Below are positions 1-9,628 of a stretch of 64,000 nt of DNA, one piece after another (positions within the stretch are counted from its first letter, which is position 1; every line of letters begins with the position of its first letter). The translations under genes and the position numbers were made by a program. The notes under the pieces were generated by a model. The model was not told the origin of the DNA. It saw only the letters and a program-made list of their open reading frames with translations, and did no database searches. This stretch comes from Acidimicrobiales bacterium (GTDB lineage Bacteria; Actinomycetota; Acidimicrobiia; Acidimicrobiales; Iamiaceae). The stretch is from positions 214,511-278,510 of the forward strand of contig JAUJOW010000001.1 in assembly GCA_030447445.1 (NCBI GenBank). Reading direction: 5' to 3'.

Positions 1-387
1 GGCCCCCATGGCGTAGGTCGGGTAGCTGATGGCGGGGTACAGCACCGTGTCCCGGTCCGGGGATCGCAGCCGCAGCCACTGGGGCACCCCGGCCACCAGC
101 TCCTTGGAGCCGACGGTGGCGGCCACCAGGTCGGGTTGGACGGTGACGCCGAGCCGGCGCTGCATCCACCGGGCGGCGGCCTCCCGGTAGGCCTGGCTGC
201 CGATCGAGGCCGGGTAGCCCCGTTCGGCCCCGGACCGGGCCAGGGCGGCGACCACGGCGGCCGGCGGGGGGTCGATCGGGGTGCCGATGGTCAGGTCGAC
301 GGCTCCGCCCGGGAACCGCTCGGCTACCTCCCGCAGGGCGCCGAGGGTCTCCCACACGAGCGGTGGCGGCGAGAACGGCGTGGTCAC
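1..387 (-). CDS. dapC: Succinyldiaminopimelate transaminase-like aminotransferase, 3' end beyond window
   Basis: Class I/II PLP-dependent aminotransferase, read from a GTG whose GTGA overlaps the tyrA stop codon. Only about 129 N-terminal residues are inside the window; the lysine that binds PLP lies outside it. Visible residues include LTIGTPIDPPPAAVV, GSKELVAGVPQWL and AISYPTYAMGA, which match the N-terminal half of actinobacterial DapC (N-succinyl-LL-diaminopimelate aminotransferase, lysine and peptidoglycan precursor pathway). dapF lies in the same operon, which supports DapC. Because the gene follows tyrA, an aromatic or histidinol-phosphate aminotransferase is the main alternative. Confidence 0.78.
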   Translation of the reverse strand, partial: MTTPFSPPPLVWETLGALREVAERFPGGAVDLTIGTPIDPPPAAVVAALARSGAERGYPASIGSQAYREAAARWMQRRLGVTVQPDLVAATVGSKELVAGVPQWLRLRSPDRDTVLYPAISYPTYAMGA

Positions 388-1292
388 GAAGCCTCCCCGG
401 TGGGCCCGAAAGTGGGATCGTCGGCCCACACCGCCGCCGCCATCGCGAAGAGCTCGTCGAGCGTCGCCCGTTGACCGCCGTCGAGGGCCGAGCGGAGCTC
501 GTGGAGGCGCCCGATCAGGTCCTCGATCCGGTCCGAGACGGCGTCGCGGTTGGCCCAGACCATGTCCGGCCCGAGTGAGGAACCGGTGCGGGCCACCCGG
601 GTCGACCCGGCGAGGGAGCCCCCGCTCAGCCGGCGGGTGAGCGCAGGGTCATCGGTGGCCCCGACCGCCACCGAGAGGGCGGCAGCCAGCACGTGGGGCA
701 GGTGGCTGGTGAGGGCGACGATGGCGTCGTGGCGTTCGGCGCCCACGATCACCGGCGTCGCCCCGAGGAAGCCGACGAGGGCGGCCACGGCGTCGCACCG
801 GGCGGGATCGCTGGGTGGGTCGGCGACGAGCGCCCAGTTGGTCCCGGCGAAGAGCGACGGGTCGGCATGGGCCCAACCGGTGCGTTCGGTGCCGGCCAGG
901 GGGTGCCCGGCCACGAACACCGAGGGGTCGGGGAGGGCTTGTGCGGCGTGGGCCACGACCGGGGCCTTGACCGAGCCGACGTCGGTGACCGTGGGCGGAT
1001 CGGTACGGCCGGCCAGGGCTCGGCCGACCTCGTCGAGGGTGGGGGGGAGGGCAGCCAGCGGCGGGGCCAGGACCACGATGTCGGCCCGGGCCACGACCTC
1101 GGCCACCGACGAGGCCGGCTCGACGCCCTCGGCGGCAGCGGCGGCCAGCGTGGCCGGTGTGCGGGTGCATCCCACCACGGGCCGGCCGCCGGCCAGGAGC
1201 GCCTTGGCCAGCGAGCCGCCGATGAGGCCGAGCCCCACCACGCCGACGAGTGGCGGCGGTTCGACGTCGATTCGCCGCCGCTGGTCAGCCAT
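384..1292 (-). CDS. tyrA: Prephenate dehydrogenase
   Basis: NAD(P)-dependent oxidative decarboxylation of prephenate (or arogenate) to the tyrosine precursor. The protein is about 302 residues. It opens with a Rossmann motif, VGLGLIGGSLAKAL, followed by the family signature VTDVGSVKAPVV and AGHPLAGTERTGW, with SHLPHVLAAALS further on. The ATG at 1292 is chosen because it overlaps the upstream pheA stop by 8 nt and puts the Rossmann fold about 17 residues from the start. The first residues (QRRRIDVEPPP) are encoded by a 28-bp palindromic repeat that recurs inside the hydrolase gene at 7.6 kb. No ACT domain is seen. Confidence 0.93.
   Translation of the reverse strand: MADQRRRIDVEPPPLVGVVGLGLIGGSLAKALLAGGRPVVGCTRTPATLAAAAAEGVEPASSVAEVVARADIVVLAPPLAALPPTLDEVGRALAGRTDPPTVTDVGSVKAPVVAHAAQALPDPSVFVAGHPLAGTERTGWAHADPSLFAGTNWALVADPPSDPARCDAVAALVGFLGATPVIVGAERHDAIVALTSHLPHVLAAALSVAVGATDDPALTRRLSGGSLAGSTRVARTGSSLGPDMVWANRDAVSDRIEDLIGRLHELRSALDGGQRATLDELFAMAAAVWADDPTFGPTGEAS
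1252..1279. repeat. 28-bp palindromic repeat, copy A (start of tyrA)
   Basis: Near-perfect inverted repeat: GGCGGCGGT, then the self-complementary TCGACGTCGA, then TTCGCCGCC. The outer arms pair except at two positions. It matches 25 of 28 bases of copy B at 7608-7635 and is read in the same frame, giving [Q/R]-R-I-D-[V/A]-E-[P/S]-P-P. Confidence 0.7.
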
Positions 1293-2142
1293 CGGTGGGG
1301 GTGGCACCGTCGGGCCGCCACGCCGGGTAGGAGCCGAGGAGCTTGACCGTGGCGCCGTGCCCCTCGAGGTCGGCCACCGCCTCGATGACCGCAGGGTCGT
1401 CGCCGTGGCGGTCGACGGTGAGCAGGAAGCAGTACTCACCGAGCCGCTGGCGCAAGGGCCGGCTCACGATGTTGGAGATGTTGATGCCTCGGTCCGAGAT
1501 GGGCCGCAGCGTGCGCAACAGGGTCCCGACCCCCTCCGACGGTGGGGTCACCACCAGCGTGGTCTTGTCGTCACCGGTCGGGGCCACGAGGTCGCGGCCG
1601 ACGAGGGCGAACCGGGTGCTGGCCCCCGGGAAGTCCTCGATGCCGCTGGCGACGGTGACGAGCCCGGCCAGCTCGGCGGCCTTGGGCGAGGCGACGGCCA
1701 CGAGCCCCGGGTCCTCGGAGGCGGCCACCACCCGGCAGGCCTCGGCGGTGGAATCGGTGCTGCGGGTGGCGAGACCCCGCTCGTCGCACCAGCGGCGGCA
1801 CTGGGCCAGGCCGACGGGGTGGCTGAGCACTGTGGTGGCGGCGGCGGCGGCGAACTCGGCCCGACGGTGGGCCCCGAAGGTGACCGGTACCACCACCTCC
1901 TCGCGGATGCGGGCCTCGTGGACCTCGAACACGAGCACGTCGATGGTGGAGGTCACGCCGCCGTCGATCGAGTTCTCGAGGGGGACGAGGCCGTAGTCGC
2001 AGCGCCCGCCGTCGACGTCGTGGATCACCTCCGACACGGTGGGGCGAGCCACGAGGTCGACCGGTCCGGCGACGGTGCGTACGAGGTCGGTGCCGGCGTG
2101 GGCGAAGGTGCCCTCCGGTCCGAGGTACTCGACGGTCGGCAC
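1285..2142 (-). CDS. pheA: Prephenate dehydratase (canonical copy) with ACT domain
   Basis: Converts prephenate to phenylpyruvate in phenylalanine synthesis. About 285 residues. The N-terminus has the substrate-site motif YLGPEGTFAHAG, then VPLENSIDGGV, and the catalytic TRF triplet occurs as STRFALVG. A C-terminal ACT domain (GINISNIVSRP, ending KLLGSYPAW) should give phenylalanine feedback control. The GTG at 2142 has GGAGG 7 nt upstream and places the family motif at residue 6; it follows the upstream paralogue by 14 nt. This is the copy with intact catalytic motifs in a tandem pair. Confidence 0.92.
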   Translation of the reverse strand: MPTVEYLGPEGTFAHAGTDLVRTVAGPVDLVARPTVSEVIHDVDGGRCDYGLVPLENSIDGGVTSTIDVLVFEVHEARIREEVVVPVTFGAHRRAEFAAAAATTVLSHPVGLAQCRRWCDERGLATRSTDSTAEACRVVAASEDPGLVAVASPKAAELAGLVTVASGIEDFPGASTRFALVGRDLVAPTGDDKTTLVVTPPSEGVGTLLRTLRPISDRGINISNIVSRPLRQRLGEYCFLLTVDRHGDDPAVIEAVADLEGHGATVKLLGSYPAWRPDGATPTDG

Positions 2143-2156
2143 CGGCCCGCCTCCGC

Positions 2157-3107
2157 TCAGGCGTCGACCGGCGTCGGTCCCGCCGGATCGAGCAGGGCGG
2201 CCCGCTCGGCGGCGGTCGACAGTGGCCCCACCGAGGCCAGGGGAGCCTGGTCGAAGGGCGCCACCACCTGCTCGCCTGCCCATTCCGGGTACGAGCCGAG
2301 GAGCTTCACCTGGGCCCCGGCCTCCCAGAGGGACTCGACCACGGCGGCCATCCGACGCTCGTGGATGTGGGCCTCGGCGGTGGCGAGGAAGCAGTAGCTC
2401 CCCGCTCCCGAGCCGAGGGGGCGGGAGTGAAGGCTCACGAGGTTGACGTCATTGTCGGCAAAGGCCCGCAGGAACCGCTCGAGGTTCCCGGAGCGGTCGA
2501 GGGGCTGGGTGAGCACCAGGGTGGTCTTGTCGGTGCCGGTGCGGGCGCCGACGGTCCGGCCCACGAGGAAGAAGCGGGTACGGGCGTCGGGGACGTCGTC
2601 GACCGCGCTCAGCACCTGGGTGAGGCCGAAGCGGCGAGCCGGGTCACGGGGGGCGATGGCCACCAGCGTGGGATCGTTCGACTCGGCCACCACCCGGCAG
2701 GCCTCGATGGTGGAGTCGACGAAGCGGGTGGCGAGGCCGTGCTCGCGCACGAACCGGTGGCAGTGCTCGATGGCCCGGGGGTGCGACACGGCCGTGCGAA
2801 GGTCCTCGGGTGCCTCGGTGGTGATGCGGAAGGCGTCAAGGCTCTCGGAGATCACCACCTCTTCGCTGATGAAGACGTTGGCGGTGCCGAACACGAGGCG
2901 GTCGAGCACGGCGGTGTTCTCCCCCTCGAAGGAGTCCTCCACCGGGAGCAGGCCGACGCAGCCGGGGGCGTGCTCGACGGTCTCGAGGATCTCGGCCACG
3001 GTGGCCATGCCGAGCACCTCGCTCGGCGCAACCGTCGAGAGCCGCTCGATGGCCCGTTGCGAGGACGGCTTGACCGAGGCCAGGTGGAACAAGACGGGGT
3101 GCTGCAC
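2157..3107 (-). CDS. Prephenate dehydratase paralogue with degenerate N-terminal motifs
   Basis: About 316 residues with the same architecture as the adjacent pheA: periplasmic-binding-like PDT domain, then an ACT domain (NDVNLVSLHSRP, KLLGSYPEW). The TRF triplet is kept (ARTRFFLVG). The usual GPxGTFxxxA motif is replaced by HLASVKPSSQRAIE, and the ENSxxG signature reads PVEDSFEGENTAVLD. The chain may therefore be a weakly active or non-catalytic partner or regulator of the downstream PheA, or act on another substrate. GTG start at 3107, 8 nt after hflX. Its C-terminus is extended by about 30 residues relative to the other copy. Confidence 0.82.
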   Translation of the reverse strand: MQHPVLFHLASVKPSSQRAIERLSTVAPSEVLGMATVAEILETVEHAPGCVGLLPVEDSFEGENTAVLDRLVFGTANVFISEEVVISESLDAFRITTEAPEDLRTAVSHPRAIEHCHRFVREHGLATRFVDSTIEACRVVAESNDPTLVAIAPRDPARRFGLTQVLSAVDDVPDARTRFFLVGRTVGARTGTDKTTLVLTQPLDRSGNLERFLRAFADNDVNLVSLHSRPLGSGAGSYCFLATAEAHIHERRMAAVVESLWEAGAQVKLLGSYPEWAGEQVVAPFDQAPLASVGPLSTAAERAALLDPAGPTPVDA

Positions 3108-3115
3108 CTTTGCTC

Positions 3116-4449
<1,334 letters not shown>

Positions 4450-4453
<4 letters not shown>

Positions 4454-5238
4454 GTGCCGACCTCGATGTCGGCGACGTGGGTGGCGGGACCGACGAGGGT
4501 GACGGTGTCGGCCAGGACGACCTCGACGTCACCACCAGGCATGGACACGGTCACCTGGGGGGGTGCCAGGCCCCACTCGTGGGCCGCCGCCGCCGCCGCG
4601 CAGGCCCCCGTGCCGCAGGCCTCGGTGCCCCCGACACCCCGCTCCCACACCCGCATGGCGATGTGCCCGTCGGTGCCGATCGTGATCAGCTCGACGTTGA
4701 TGTCGGCGTGCTCCCGGCCGAGGGCCTCGAGGTCGTGGCCGGACCCGTCGTCGAGGACGACGAGGTGGGGGTTGCCCATGTCGACCTCGGCCACTCGGCT
4801 CGAGGAGCGCCCGTCGACCACCCGGACCTTGGCCGGCCCCATGTCGACCCGGGCGGTGACCGTGGCTGGGTCGGGGCCGGGGCCCGGCCGGACGGTGACG
4901 GCTCGCACACCGGCGTCGGTGGCGATGCGCAGGTCCACCGTGTCGGTGCGGCGGCGGCGGGCCTCGGCCTGGGCCAGGCAGCGGATGCCGTTGCCGCTCA
5001 TCTCGGCTCGGGAGCCGTCGGCGTTGCGCAGCTCCATGGCCAGGTCGGCACCGCCGCCGCCGGGGCGGGCCACGATCAAGCCGTCGGCCCCGATGCCCAG
5101 GCGCCGGTGGCACAGACGCCGGGCCAGCCCGGCCGGGCCCTCGAGCGTGCCGCTGCTGTCGTCGGCGTTCTGGCCATCGGGGCCGGTGAACAGGACGAGG
5201 AAGTCGTTGCCGAGGCCGTGGTGCTTGCTGAGGTGCAT
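4450..5238 (-). CDS. dapF: Diaminopimelate epimerase
   Basis: Interconverts LL- and meso-diaminopimelate for lysine and peptidoglycan synthesis, using two cysteines as acid/base pair. About 262 residues. Both active-site cysteines are visible: the first in SGNGIRCLAQ and the second in GTEACGTGACAAAAA. The N-terminus KHHGLGNDFLV is diagnostic. The ATG at 5238 is 1 nt after the miaA stop; hflX follows with a 4-nt overlap. The miaA-dapF-hflX order is a common actinobacterial housekeeping arrangement. Confidence 0.96.
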
Positions 5239-5239
5239 C

Positions 5240-6205
5240 TCACCGCCAGTCTCGCAGCCCGCCCCGCCCGTCCCCACCCCATTCCCCGATGAGGTCGGAC
5301 AGGCCCGGCAGGGCCACCATGGGGTCCTCGGTGGCACCGACCCAGGTGACGCGGGGGTCCCGCCGGAACCACACCCGCTGGCGACGGGCGAACCGGCGGG
5401 TGCGCCGCACGGCCAGGTCGAGGGCTTCGACGAGGGTCGTCCGCCCTCGAAGATGGGCCAGCAGCTCCCGGTAGCCGAGGGCCTGGGCGGCGGTGGGCCC
5501 GATGGGCTCGGCGGCGTCGGCCAGCCGGCGGACCTCGTCGAGGAACCCGTCGGCCATCTGGCGCCGGTAGCGGGCCTCGATGCGGGCCACGATCACCGCC
5601 GGCGGCAACCACACGCCGAGCAGGGCGAACGGGGTCGGCGGGTGGGTGGCGAGGCCCGGCCCGTAGGAGGAGAAGAGCCGGCCGCTGCCGATCGTGACCT
5701 CGAGCGCCCGCACCACCCGGCGCCGGTTGGTGGGCTCGGTCCGGCCGGCGGCGACGGGATCGAGGGCGAGGAGGCGGCGGTGGAGGGCGGCGGTGTCGGG
5801 TTCGGCCTCCAACGCAGCCCGCACCTCGGGGTGGCGGCCGGGGATGTCGAGGCCGTCGACCACGGCCCGCAGGTAGAGGCCGGTGCCCCCCACCAGCAGC
5901 GCCCGGTGACCCCGACCCTCGATGCCGGCGAGCGCCTCGTCGAACGCGGTCTGGAACCGCGAGACGGTGAACTCCTCGCTGGGGTCGGCGAGGTCGAGCA
6001 GGTGGTGGGGCACCTCGGCCCGCTCGGCGGCGGTGGGCTTGGCTGTGCCGATGTCCATCCCTCGGTAGACCTGCATGGAGTCGACCGAGACCAGCTCGAG
6101 GTCGCCCCGGCGGCGAGCCAGCTCGAGGGCCAGCGCCGACTTGCCCGAGGCGGTGGCGCCGACCAGGGCGACGTGGCGGCCGGTGCCGACGCCGGCTCCG
6201 CTCAT
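5240..6205 (-). CDS. miaA: tRNA dimethylallyltransferase
   Basis: Adds a dimethylallyl group to A37 of tRNAs reading UNN codons; MiaB (at 9.6-11.1 kb here) then methylthiolates it. 321 residues. Walker A is GATASGKSALA, followed by VSVDSMQVYRGMDIGTAKP, PHHLLD and VGGTGLYLRAVVDG, all conserved in MiaA. The C-terminal basic region FARRQRVWFRRDPRV contacts tRNA. The ATG at 6205 overlaps the stop of the upstream LLM oxidoreductase by 4 nt. Confidence 0.96.
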   Translation of the reverse strand: MSGAGVGTGRHVALVGATASGKSALALELARRRGDLELVSVDSMQVYRGMDIGTAKPTAAERAEVPHHLLDLADPSEEFTVSRFQTAFDEALAGIEGRGHRALLVGGTGLYLRAVVDGLDIPGRHPEVRAALEAEPDTAALHRRLLALDPVAAGRTEPTNRRRVVRALEVTIGSGRLFSSYGPGLATHPPTPFALLGVWLPPAVIVARIEARYRRQMADGFLDEVRRLADAAEPIGPTAAQALGYRELLAHLRGRTTLVEALDLAVRRTRRFARRQRVWFRRDPRVTWVGATEDPMVALPGLSDLIGEWGGDGRGGLRDWR

Positions 6206-7023
6206 CCAGGGGGGCCGTCGGCCACCGCCTCCCGGGCGGCGGCCAGCGGCGTCAGCGGGTCGAGCGACTCCATGGCCCAGGTGGCGCCGGCGTCGGCCAG
6301 CTCGGCCAGCGGCATGCGTCGGACGGCACCGGCGATGACGACGTCGAAGGGCCGGGAGGTCATGTCCTCGGGGCGGTGCGTGGCCACCACGTCGAGGATG
6401 CGCCGCACCTCGGCGGCGCCGAAGTTGTTGCCGCGGCCGTCGAAGGGCATGACGCCGTCGAGCCGGGCCGAGCGGCGCAGGCCGGCGGTCAGGGGCCAGA
6501 GCGCCGCGCTCCACACCGGGATGCGGGGCTGTTGCACGGGCCGGGGCAGGAAGCGGACGCCCCGGACGGTGACGTGGTCGCCCTCGTTGTCCACGGTGGC
6601 GCCCGACCACAGGCCGACCAGCACGGTCAGCGACTCGTCGACGATCGCCGCTCGCTGACGGTCGTCGGCGGCGCCCTCGCCGAACCCTTCGAACTCGCGC
6701 CAGTAGTCGATGCCCAGGCCGACGCCGAGGGTGACCCGGCCCCCCGAGAGGTGGTCCAGGGTGGTGCTCTGGCGGGCCACGACCTGCACACGGCGACGGG
6801 CGAGGGGCGTGACCAGTGGGCCGAGGCGGATGGTGTCGGTGGCGCAGGCCATCGCCGCCAGCGCCACCCAGGGGTCGGCGACGTCGGTGTCGATGTCGTA
6901 GCGGAGGTGGTCCCAGAGGAACACGCCGTCCCAGCCGGCCCCTTCGGCGTCGGCGGCCAGGGCGGCCAGGCCGCTCGGGTCGGCCAGCTCGCCGAACGCC
7001 GGCAGGTAGACGCCGAATCGCAC
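6202..7023 (-). CDS. LLM-class (F420-type) oxidoreductase
   Basis: Luciferase-like monooxygenase fold, about 273 residues. It begins RFGVYLPAFGEL, with GVFLWDHLRYD and the family-typical VARQSTTLDHLSGGRVTLGVG, which suggests a coenzyme F420- or FMN-dependent hydride transferase of unknown substrate. The GTG at 7023 is used because the fold starts at the second codon. It is coupled to miaA by a 4-nt overlap and separated from the upstream hydrolase by about 46 nt. The cofactor cannot be fixed from sequence alone. Confidence 0.85.
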   Translation of the reverse strand: MRFGVYLPAFGELADPSGLAALAADAEGAGWDGVFLWDHLRYDIDTDVADPWVALAAMACATDTIRLGPLVTPLARRRVQVVARQSTTLDHLSGGRVTLGVGLGIDYWREFEGFGEGAADDRQRAAIVDESLTVLVGLWSGATVDNEGDHVTVRGVRFLPRPVQQPRIPVWSAALWPLTAGLRRSARLDGVMPFDGRGNNFGAAEVRRILDVVATHRPEDMTSRPFDVVIAGAVRRMPLAELADAGATWAMESLDPLTPLAAAREAVADGPPG

Positions 7024-7069
7024 AGGTGTGATCTTCCCATGCCGGCATGCCGGCCGGTCGGAAGGGCGG

Positions 7070-7837
7070 TCAGAGGCGCACGTCGAGGGCGGCCACGAGG
7101 AGCTGGAGGGCGTCGGCCACGTCGTGGGGGGCCACGACGGGGTGCAGGTGGAGGCCTTCCATGCGGGCGACGACCCATCCCCGGCGCTCGGCTTCGGTCG
7201 CCTCGTCCTCGTAGCTGAAGGACAGGTACCCGCACGGGGTGCAGCCGGGCCAACCGGCCGCGACGGGCACCGGCTCGTCGAAGAGGGATCGGGGCACCGG
7301 CGGGCACTCGGCGGCCACGGCCGCCCGCACGGCCGGGTCGGGCACGAGGTCGGCCATCGTGCCGGGTGGCCACCACTGCGGCCACGGCGGTAGGAGACCA
7401 TCGTCGCCGACCAGGTCGTCGAGGAGCTCGGCGAACCCGGCCGGGAGGGCCTCTCCGGCGCGCCCGCCGGACCTGGGAAGGCCGGCGTCGACGAAGAGGG
7501 CGGCGACCACCCGGTGGCCGGCGGCGGCCAGCCGCTCGCCGATGGCCGGCAGGCGAGGCCCGGTGCCGCTGTGGCCCACCAGCACGACGTCGGCACCCGC
7601 ACCCGGTGGCGGCGATTCGGCGTCGATTCGCTGCCTCCCGGCGGTGGCGTCGAGGGCGTCGACGGCGGCGACGACCTCGGTGGCGGCCGTCGACCACCAG
7701 GGTCGGGCGGCCTCGAGCGGTGGCGTGAGCTTGGGCACGACGACGCCGATCGCTCGGGCCGCGAGCTCGTCCGCCACCGGTCGCCAGGTTGCCGGGCCGA
7801 CCACCGGGCTGTGGACGAGCACGAACGTGGCCGTCAC
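7070..7837 (-). CDS. Alpha/beta-hydrolase family protein
   Basis: About 255 residues, starting TATFVLVHSPVVGPATW, an alpha/beta-hydrolase N-terminus. The nucleophile elbow is GHSGTG (serine candidate), and a conserved-looking HPVVAPHDVADAL lies near the C-terminus with a possible catalytic histidine. The substrate is unknown. An insertion AGRQRIDAESPPPGAG just before the elbow is encoded by the second copy of the 28-bp palindromic repeat and may be a surface loop. The GTG overlaps the stop of the APH-like gene by 4 nt. Confidence 0.72.
   Translation of the reverse strand: MTATFVLVHSPVVGPATWRPVADELAARAIGVVVPKLTPPLEAARPWWSTAATEVVAAVDALDATAGRQRIDAESPPPGAGADVVLVGHSGTGPRLPAIGERLAAAGHRVVAALFVDAGLPRSGGRAGEALPAGFAELLDDLVGDDGLLPPWPQWWPPGTMADLVPDPAVRAAVAAECPPVPRSLFDEPVPVAAGWPGCTPCGYLSFSYEDEATEAERRGWVVARMEGLHLHPVVAPHDVADALQLLVAALDVRL
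7608..7635. repeat. 28-bp palindromic repeat, copy B (inside hydrolase gene)
   Basis: Matches copy A (1252-1279) at 25 of 28 positions and keeps the central near-palindrome TCGGCGTCGA. It is in frame and encodes QRIDAESPP. Two copies in unrelated proteins, in the same reading frame, argue against chance. Confidence 0.65.
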
Positions 7838-8652
7838 CAGAGCTCGTCGAGCAGCACGTAGTACTCGAGCCGCTCGAGATGGGGATGGGGCACGCCGTAG
7901 GCGTCGAGGAAGCGCCACGCCAGCTCGGGACCCAGGTTGCGGGCGATGGAGCGAACGGCGATGCCCAGGTCCCGGTAGCGGTCCGAGACCCCGAGCCGGC
8001 CGACGTCGACCACGCCGGTCAGCTCGGCCGTGGCCGGGTCGACCAACAGGTTGGGCAGGCACGGGTCGCCGTGGGCGACCACCAGGTCCTCGGCGGGCTC
8101 GGCGGGCCGTGTCTCGTGGAGGCGCTCGAGGAGCTGATCGACGCCGAAGCGGCGGTAGGCCGGTTCCAACCTGTGGACGTCGACCATCCCTGCCGCCACC
8201 CGCTCTTCGGTGCGGGCCAGCACCACGTCGAGCCGGGCGTCGAAGGGGCACCCTTCGACGGGCAGACTGTCGTGCCAGCCCCGCAGGCCCCGGCCCAGGG
8301 CGCCGAGGAGCGGCTCCACCGACGCCATCCGGTGGAGCGGGTCCTGGGCCGGTGTGCCGGCGGCCTCGGCCGTGACCAGCCACCCCTGGCCGTCCTCGTC
8401 GGCGGCATGAGCCAGCACCTCGGGGACGGGGGCTCGACCGGCCAGCCAGTCGAGCCGGTCGGCCTCGGCGGCGATGCCGTCGGGTCCGCCGTCCGGGCCG
8501 ACCTTCACGAACCGGTCGCCGGCCCGCCACACCCCGCCACCCGAGCCGGCCGACACCGGCTCCCAGGGGGCCCCGTCGATGGCAGCGGCGATGGCTGCCG
8601 GCGGCGGCATCCAGAGCTCCTCTCGTACGCCGAAGCGGGTGGGGTGCATCAT
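7834..8652 (-). CDS. APH(3')-like aminoglycoside phosphotransferase family kinase
   Basis: About 272 residues, the length of APH(3') enzymes. The Brenner motif is VVAHGDPCLPNLLVD (catalytic Asp) and the metal-binding loop is VVDVGRLGVSDRYRDLGIA. Both align closely with the corresponding APH(3')-II motifs, including GRLGV-DRY. The C-terminal EYYVLLDELW also resembles that family. It may phosphorylate aminoglycosides, but as first gene of a housekeeping operon an endogenous substrate is possible. The start is uncertain between two adjacent ATG codons (8652 or 8649). Confidence 0.85.
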   Translation of the reverse strand: MMHPTRFGVREELWMPPPAAIAAAIDGAPWEPVSAGSGGGVWRAGDRFVKVGPDGGPDGIAAEADRLDWLAGRAPVPEVLAHAADEDGQGWLVTAEAAGTPAQDPLHRMASVEPLLGALGRGLRGWHDSLPVEGCPFDARLDVVLARTEERVAAGMVDVHRLEPAYRRFGVDQLLERLHETRPAEPAEDLVVAHGDPCLPNLLVDPATAELTGVVDVGRLGVSDRYRDLGIAVRSIARNLGPELAWRFLDAYGVPHPHLERLEYYVLLDELW

Positions 8653-8671
8653 GCCCGATGCGACGCCGCCG

Positions 8672-8684
8672 GTATGGTCCTCCG
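8672..8684 (+). promoter_or_regulatory. Probable leaderless promoter of the LLM gene at 8685
   Basis: TATGGT (8673-8678) lies 6 nt before the ATG at 8685, and no Shine-Dalgarno sequence fits. This is the spacing expected of an actinobacterial leaderless transcript. Confidence 0.5.
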
Positions 8685-9599
8685 ATGCGGTTCAGCATCT
8701 GGCCGGCGCCGCACCGCCCGTGGGACGAGATCCTCGACCTGGCCCAGCACTGCGAGGCCACCGGCTGGGACGGTGTCTACGTCGCCGACCACTTCATGCC
8801 CAACGCCCCCGACGCCAGCCCACTCGACGGCGACACCCTGGAGTGCTGGTCGGTGATCGCCGCCCTCGCCGCCTCCGTGCCCAGGGTGCGCCTCGCCTCG
8901 CTCGTCACCAGCGTCACCTACCGACACCCGGCCGTGCTCGCCAACATCGCCGCCGCGGTCGACAACATCAGCCGAGGGCGACTGCTGCTCGGCATCGGGG
9001 CCGGCTGGCAGGAGAACGAGCACGCCGCCTACGGGATCGAGCTGGGCACCGTGAAGGAACGCCTCGACCGCTTCGAGGAGGCCTGCCAGGTCATCGGCTC
9101 CCTCCTCCGCGAGCCGAGGACCACCTTCGCCGGCGACCGCTACCGGATCCGGGAGGCACCCAACCAGCCGTCGCCCGTGCAAGAGCGGCTGCCGCTGCTG
9201 ATCGGTGGAGGCGGCGAGAAGCGCACCATGCGCATCGCGGCGCACTACGCCGACGAGTGGAACGCGTGGACCACGCCCGATGTGCTCGGTCACAAGGTGG
9301 GCGTGCTGCGCGAGCACTGCGAGGCCCTCGGGCGCGACCCGGCCGAGATCGCCGTGTCGACCCAGGCGCTCCTGTTCCTCTCGACCGACGAGGGGTGGCT
9401 GGCCGACAAGCGCCAGGTCGACATCGGACGGGCGAGCATCGTGGGCACGCCGAGCGAGGTCGTCGACGTCGTCGGCCAGTACCGCGAAGCCGGTGCCGAC
9501 GAGCTCATCGTTCCCGACTTCACCCTCGGCTCGACGGCCCGTCGCAAGGACACGTGTGACCTCTTCATCGAAGAAGTTGCCCCGAGCTTCCCGCCGTAA
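8685..9599 (+). CDS. LLM-class (F420-type) oxidoreductase
   Basis: 304 residues of the luciferase-like monooxygenase fold. It starts RFSIWPAPHRPWDEIL and has GVYVADHFMPN, ANIAAAVDNISRGRLLLGIG with GWQENEHAAYG, and LLIGGGGEKRTMRIAAHYAD. These match F420-dependent oxidoreductases of the Rv-type TIGR03560-like group. It is divergent from the APH operon (33 nt between starts) and convergent with miaB (29 nt gap). The start is set by the -10 box immediately upstream. Confidence 0.87.
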   Translation: MRFSIWPAPHRPWDEILDLAQHCEATGWDGVYVADHFMPNAPDASPLDGDTLECWSVIAALAASVPRVRLASLVTSVTYRHPAVLANIAAAVDNISRGRLLLGIGAGWQENEHAAYGIELGTVKERLDRFEEACQVIGSLLREPRTTFAGDRYRIREAPNQPSPVQERLPLLIGGGGEKRTMRIAAHYADEWNAWTTPDVLGHKVGVLREHCEALGRDPAEIAVSTQALLFLSTDEGWLADKRQVDIGRASIVGTPSEVVDVVGQYREAGADELIVPDFTLGSTARRKDTCDLFIEEVAPSFPP

Positions 9600-9628
9600 G
9601 AGCCTGGCCGGCCCGGCCCGGGCGTGCG

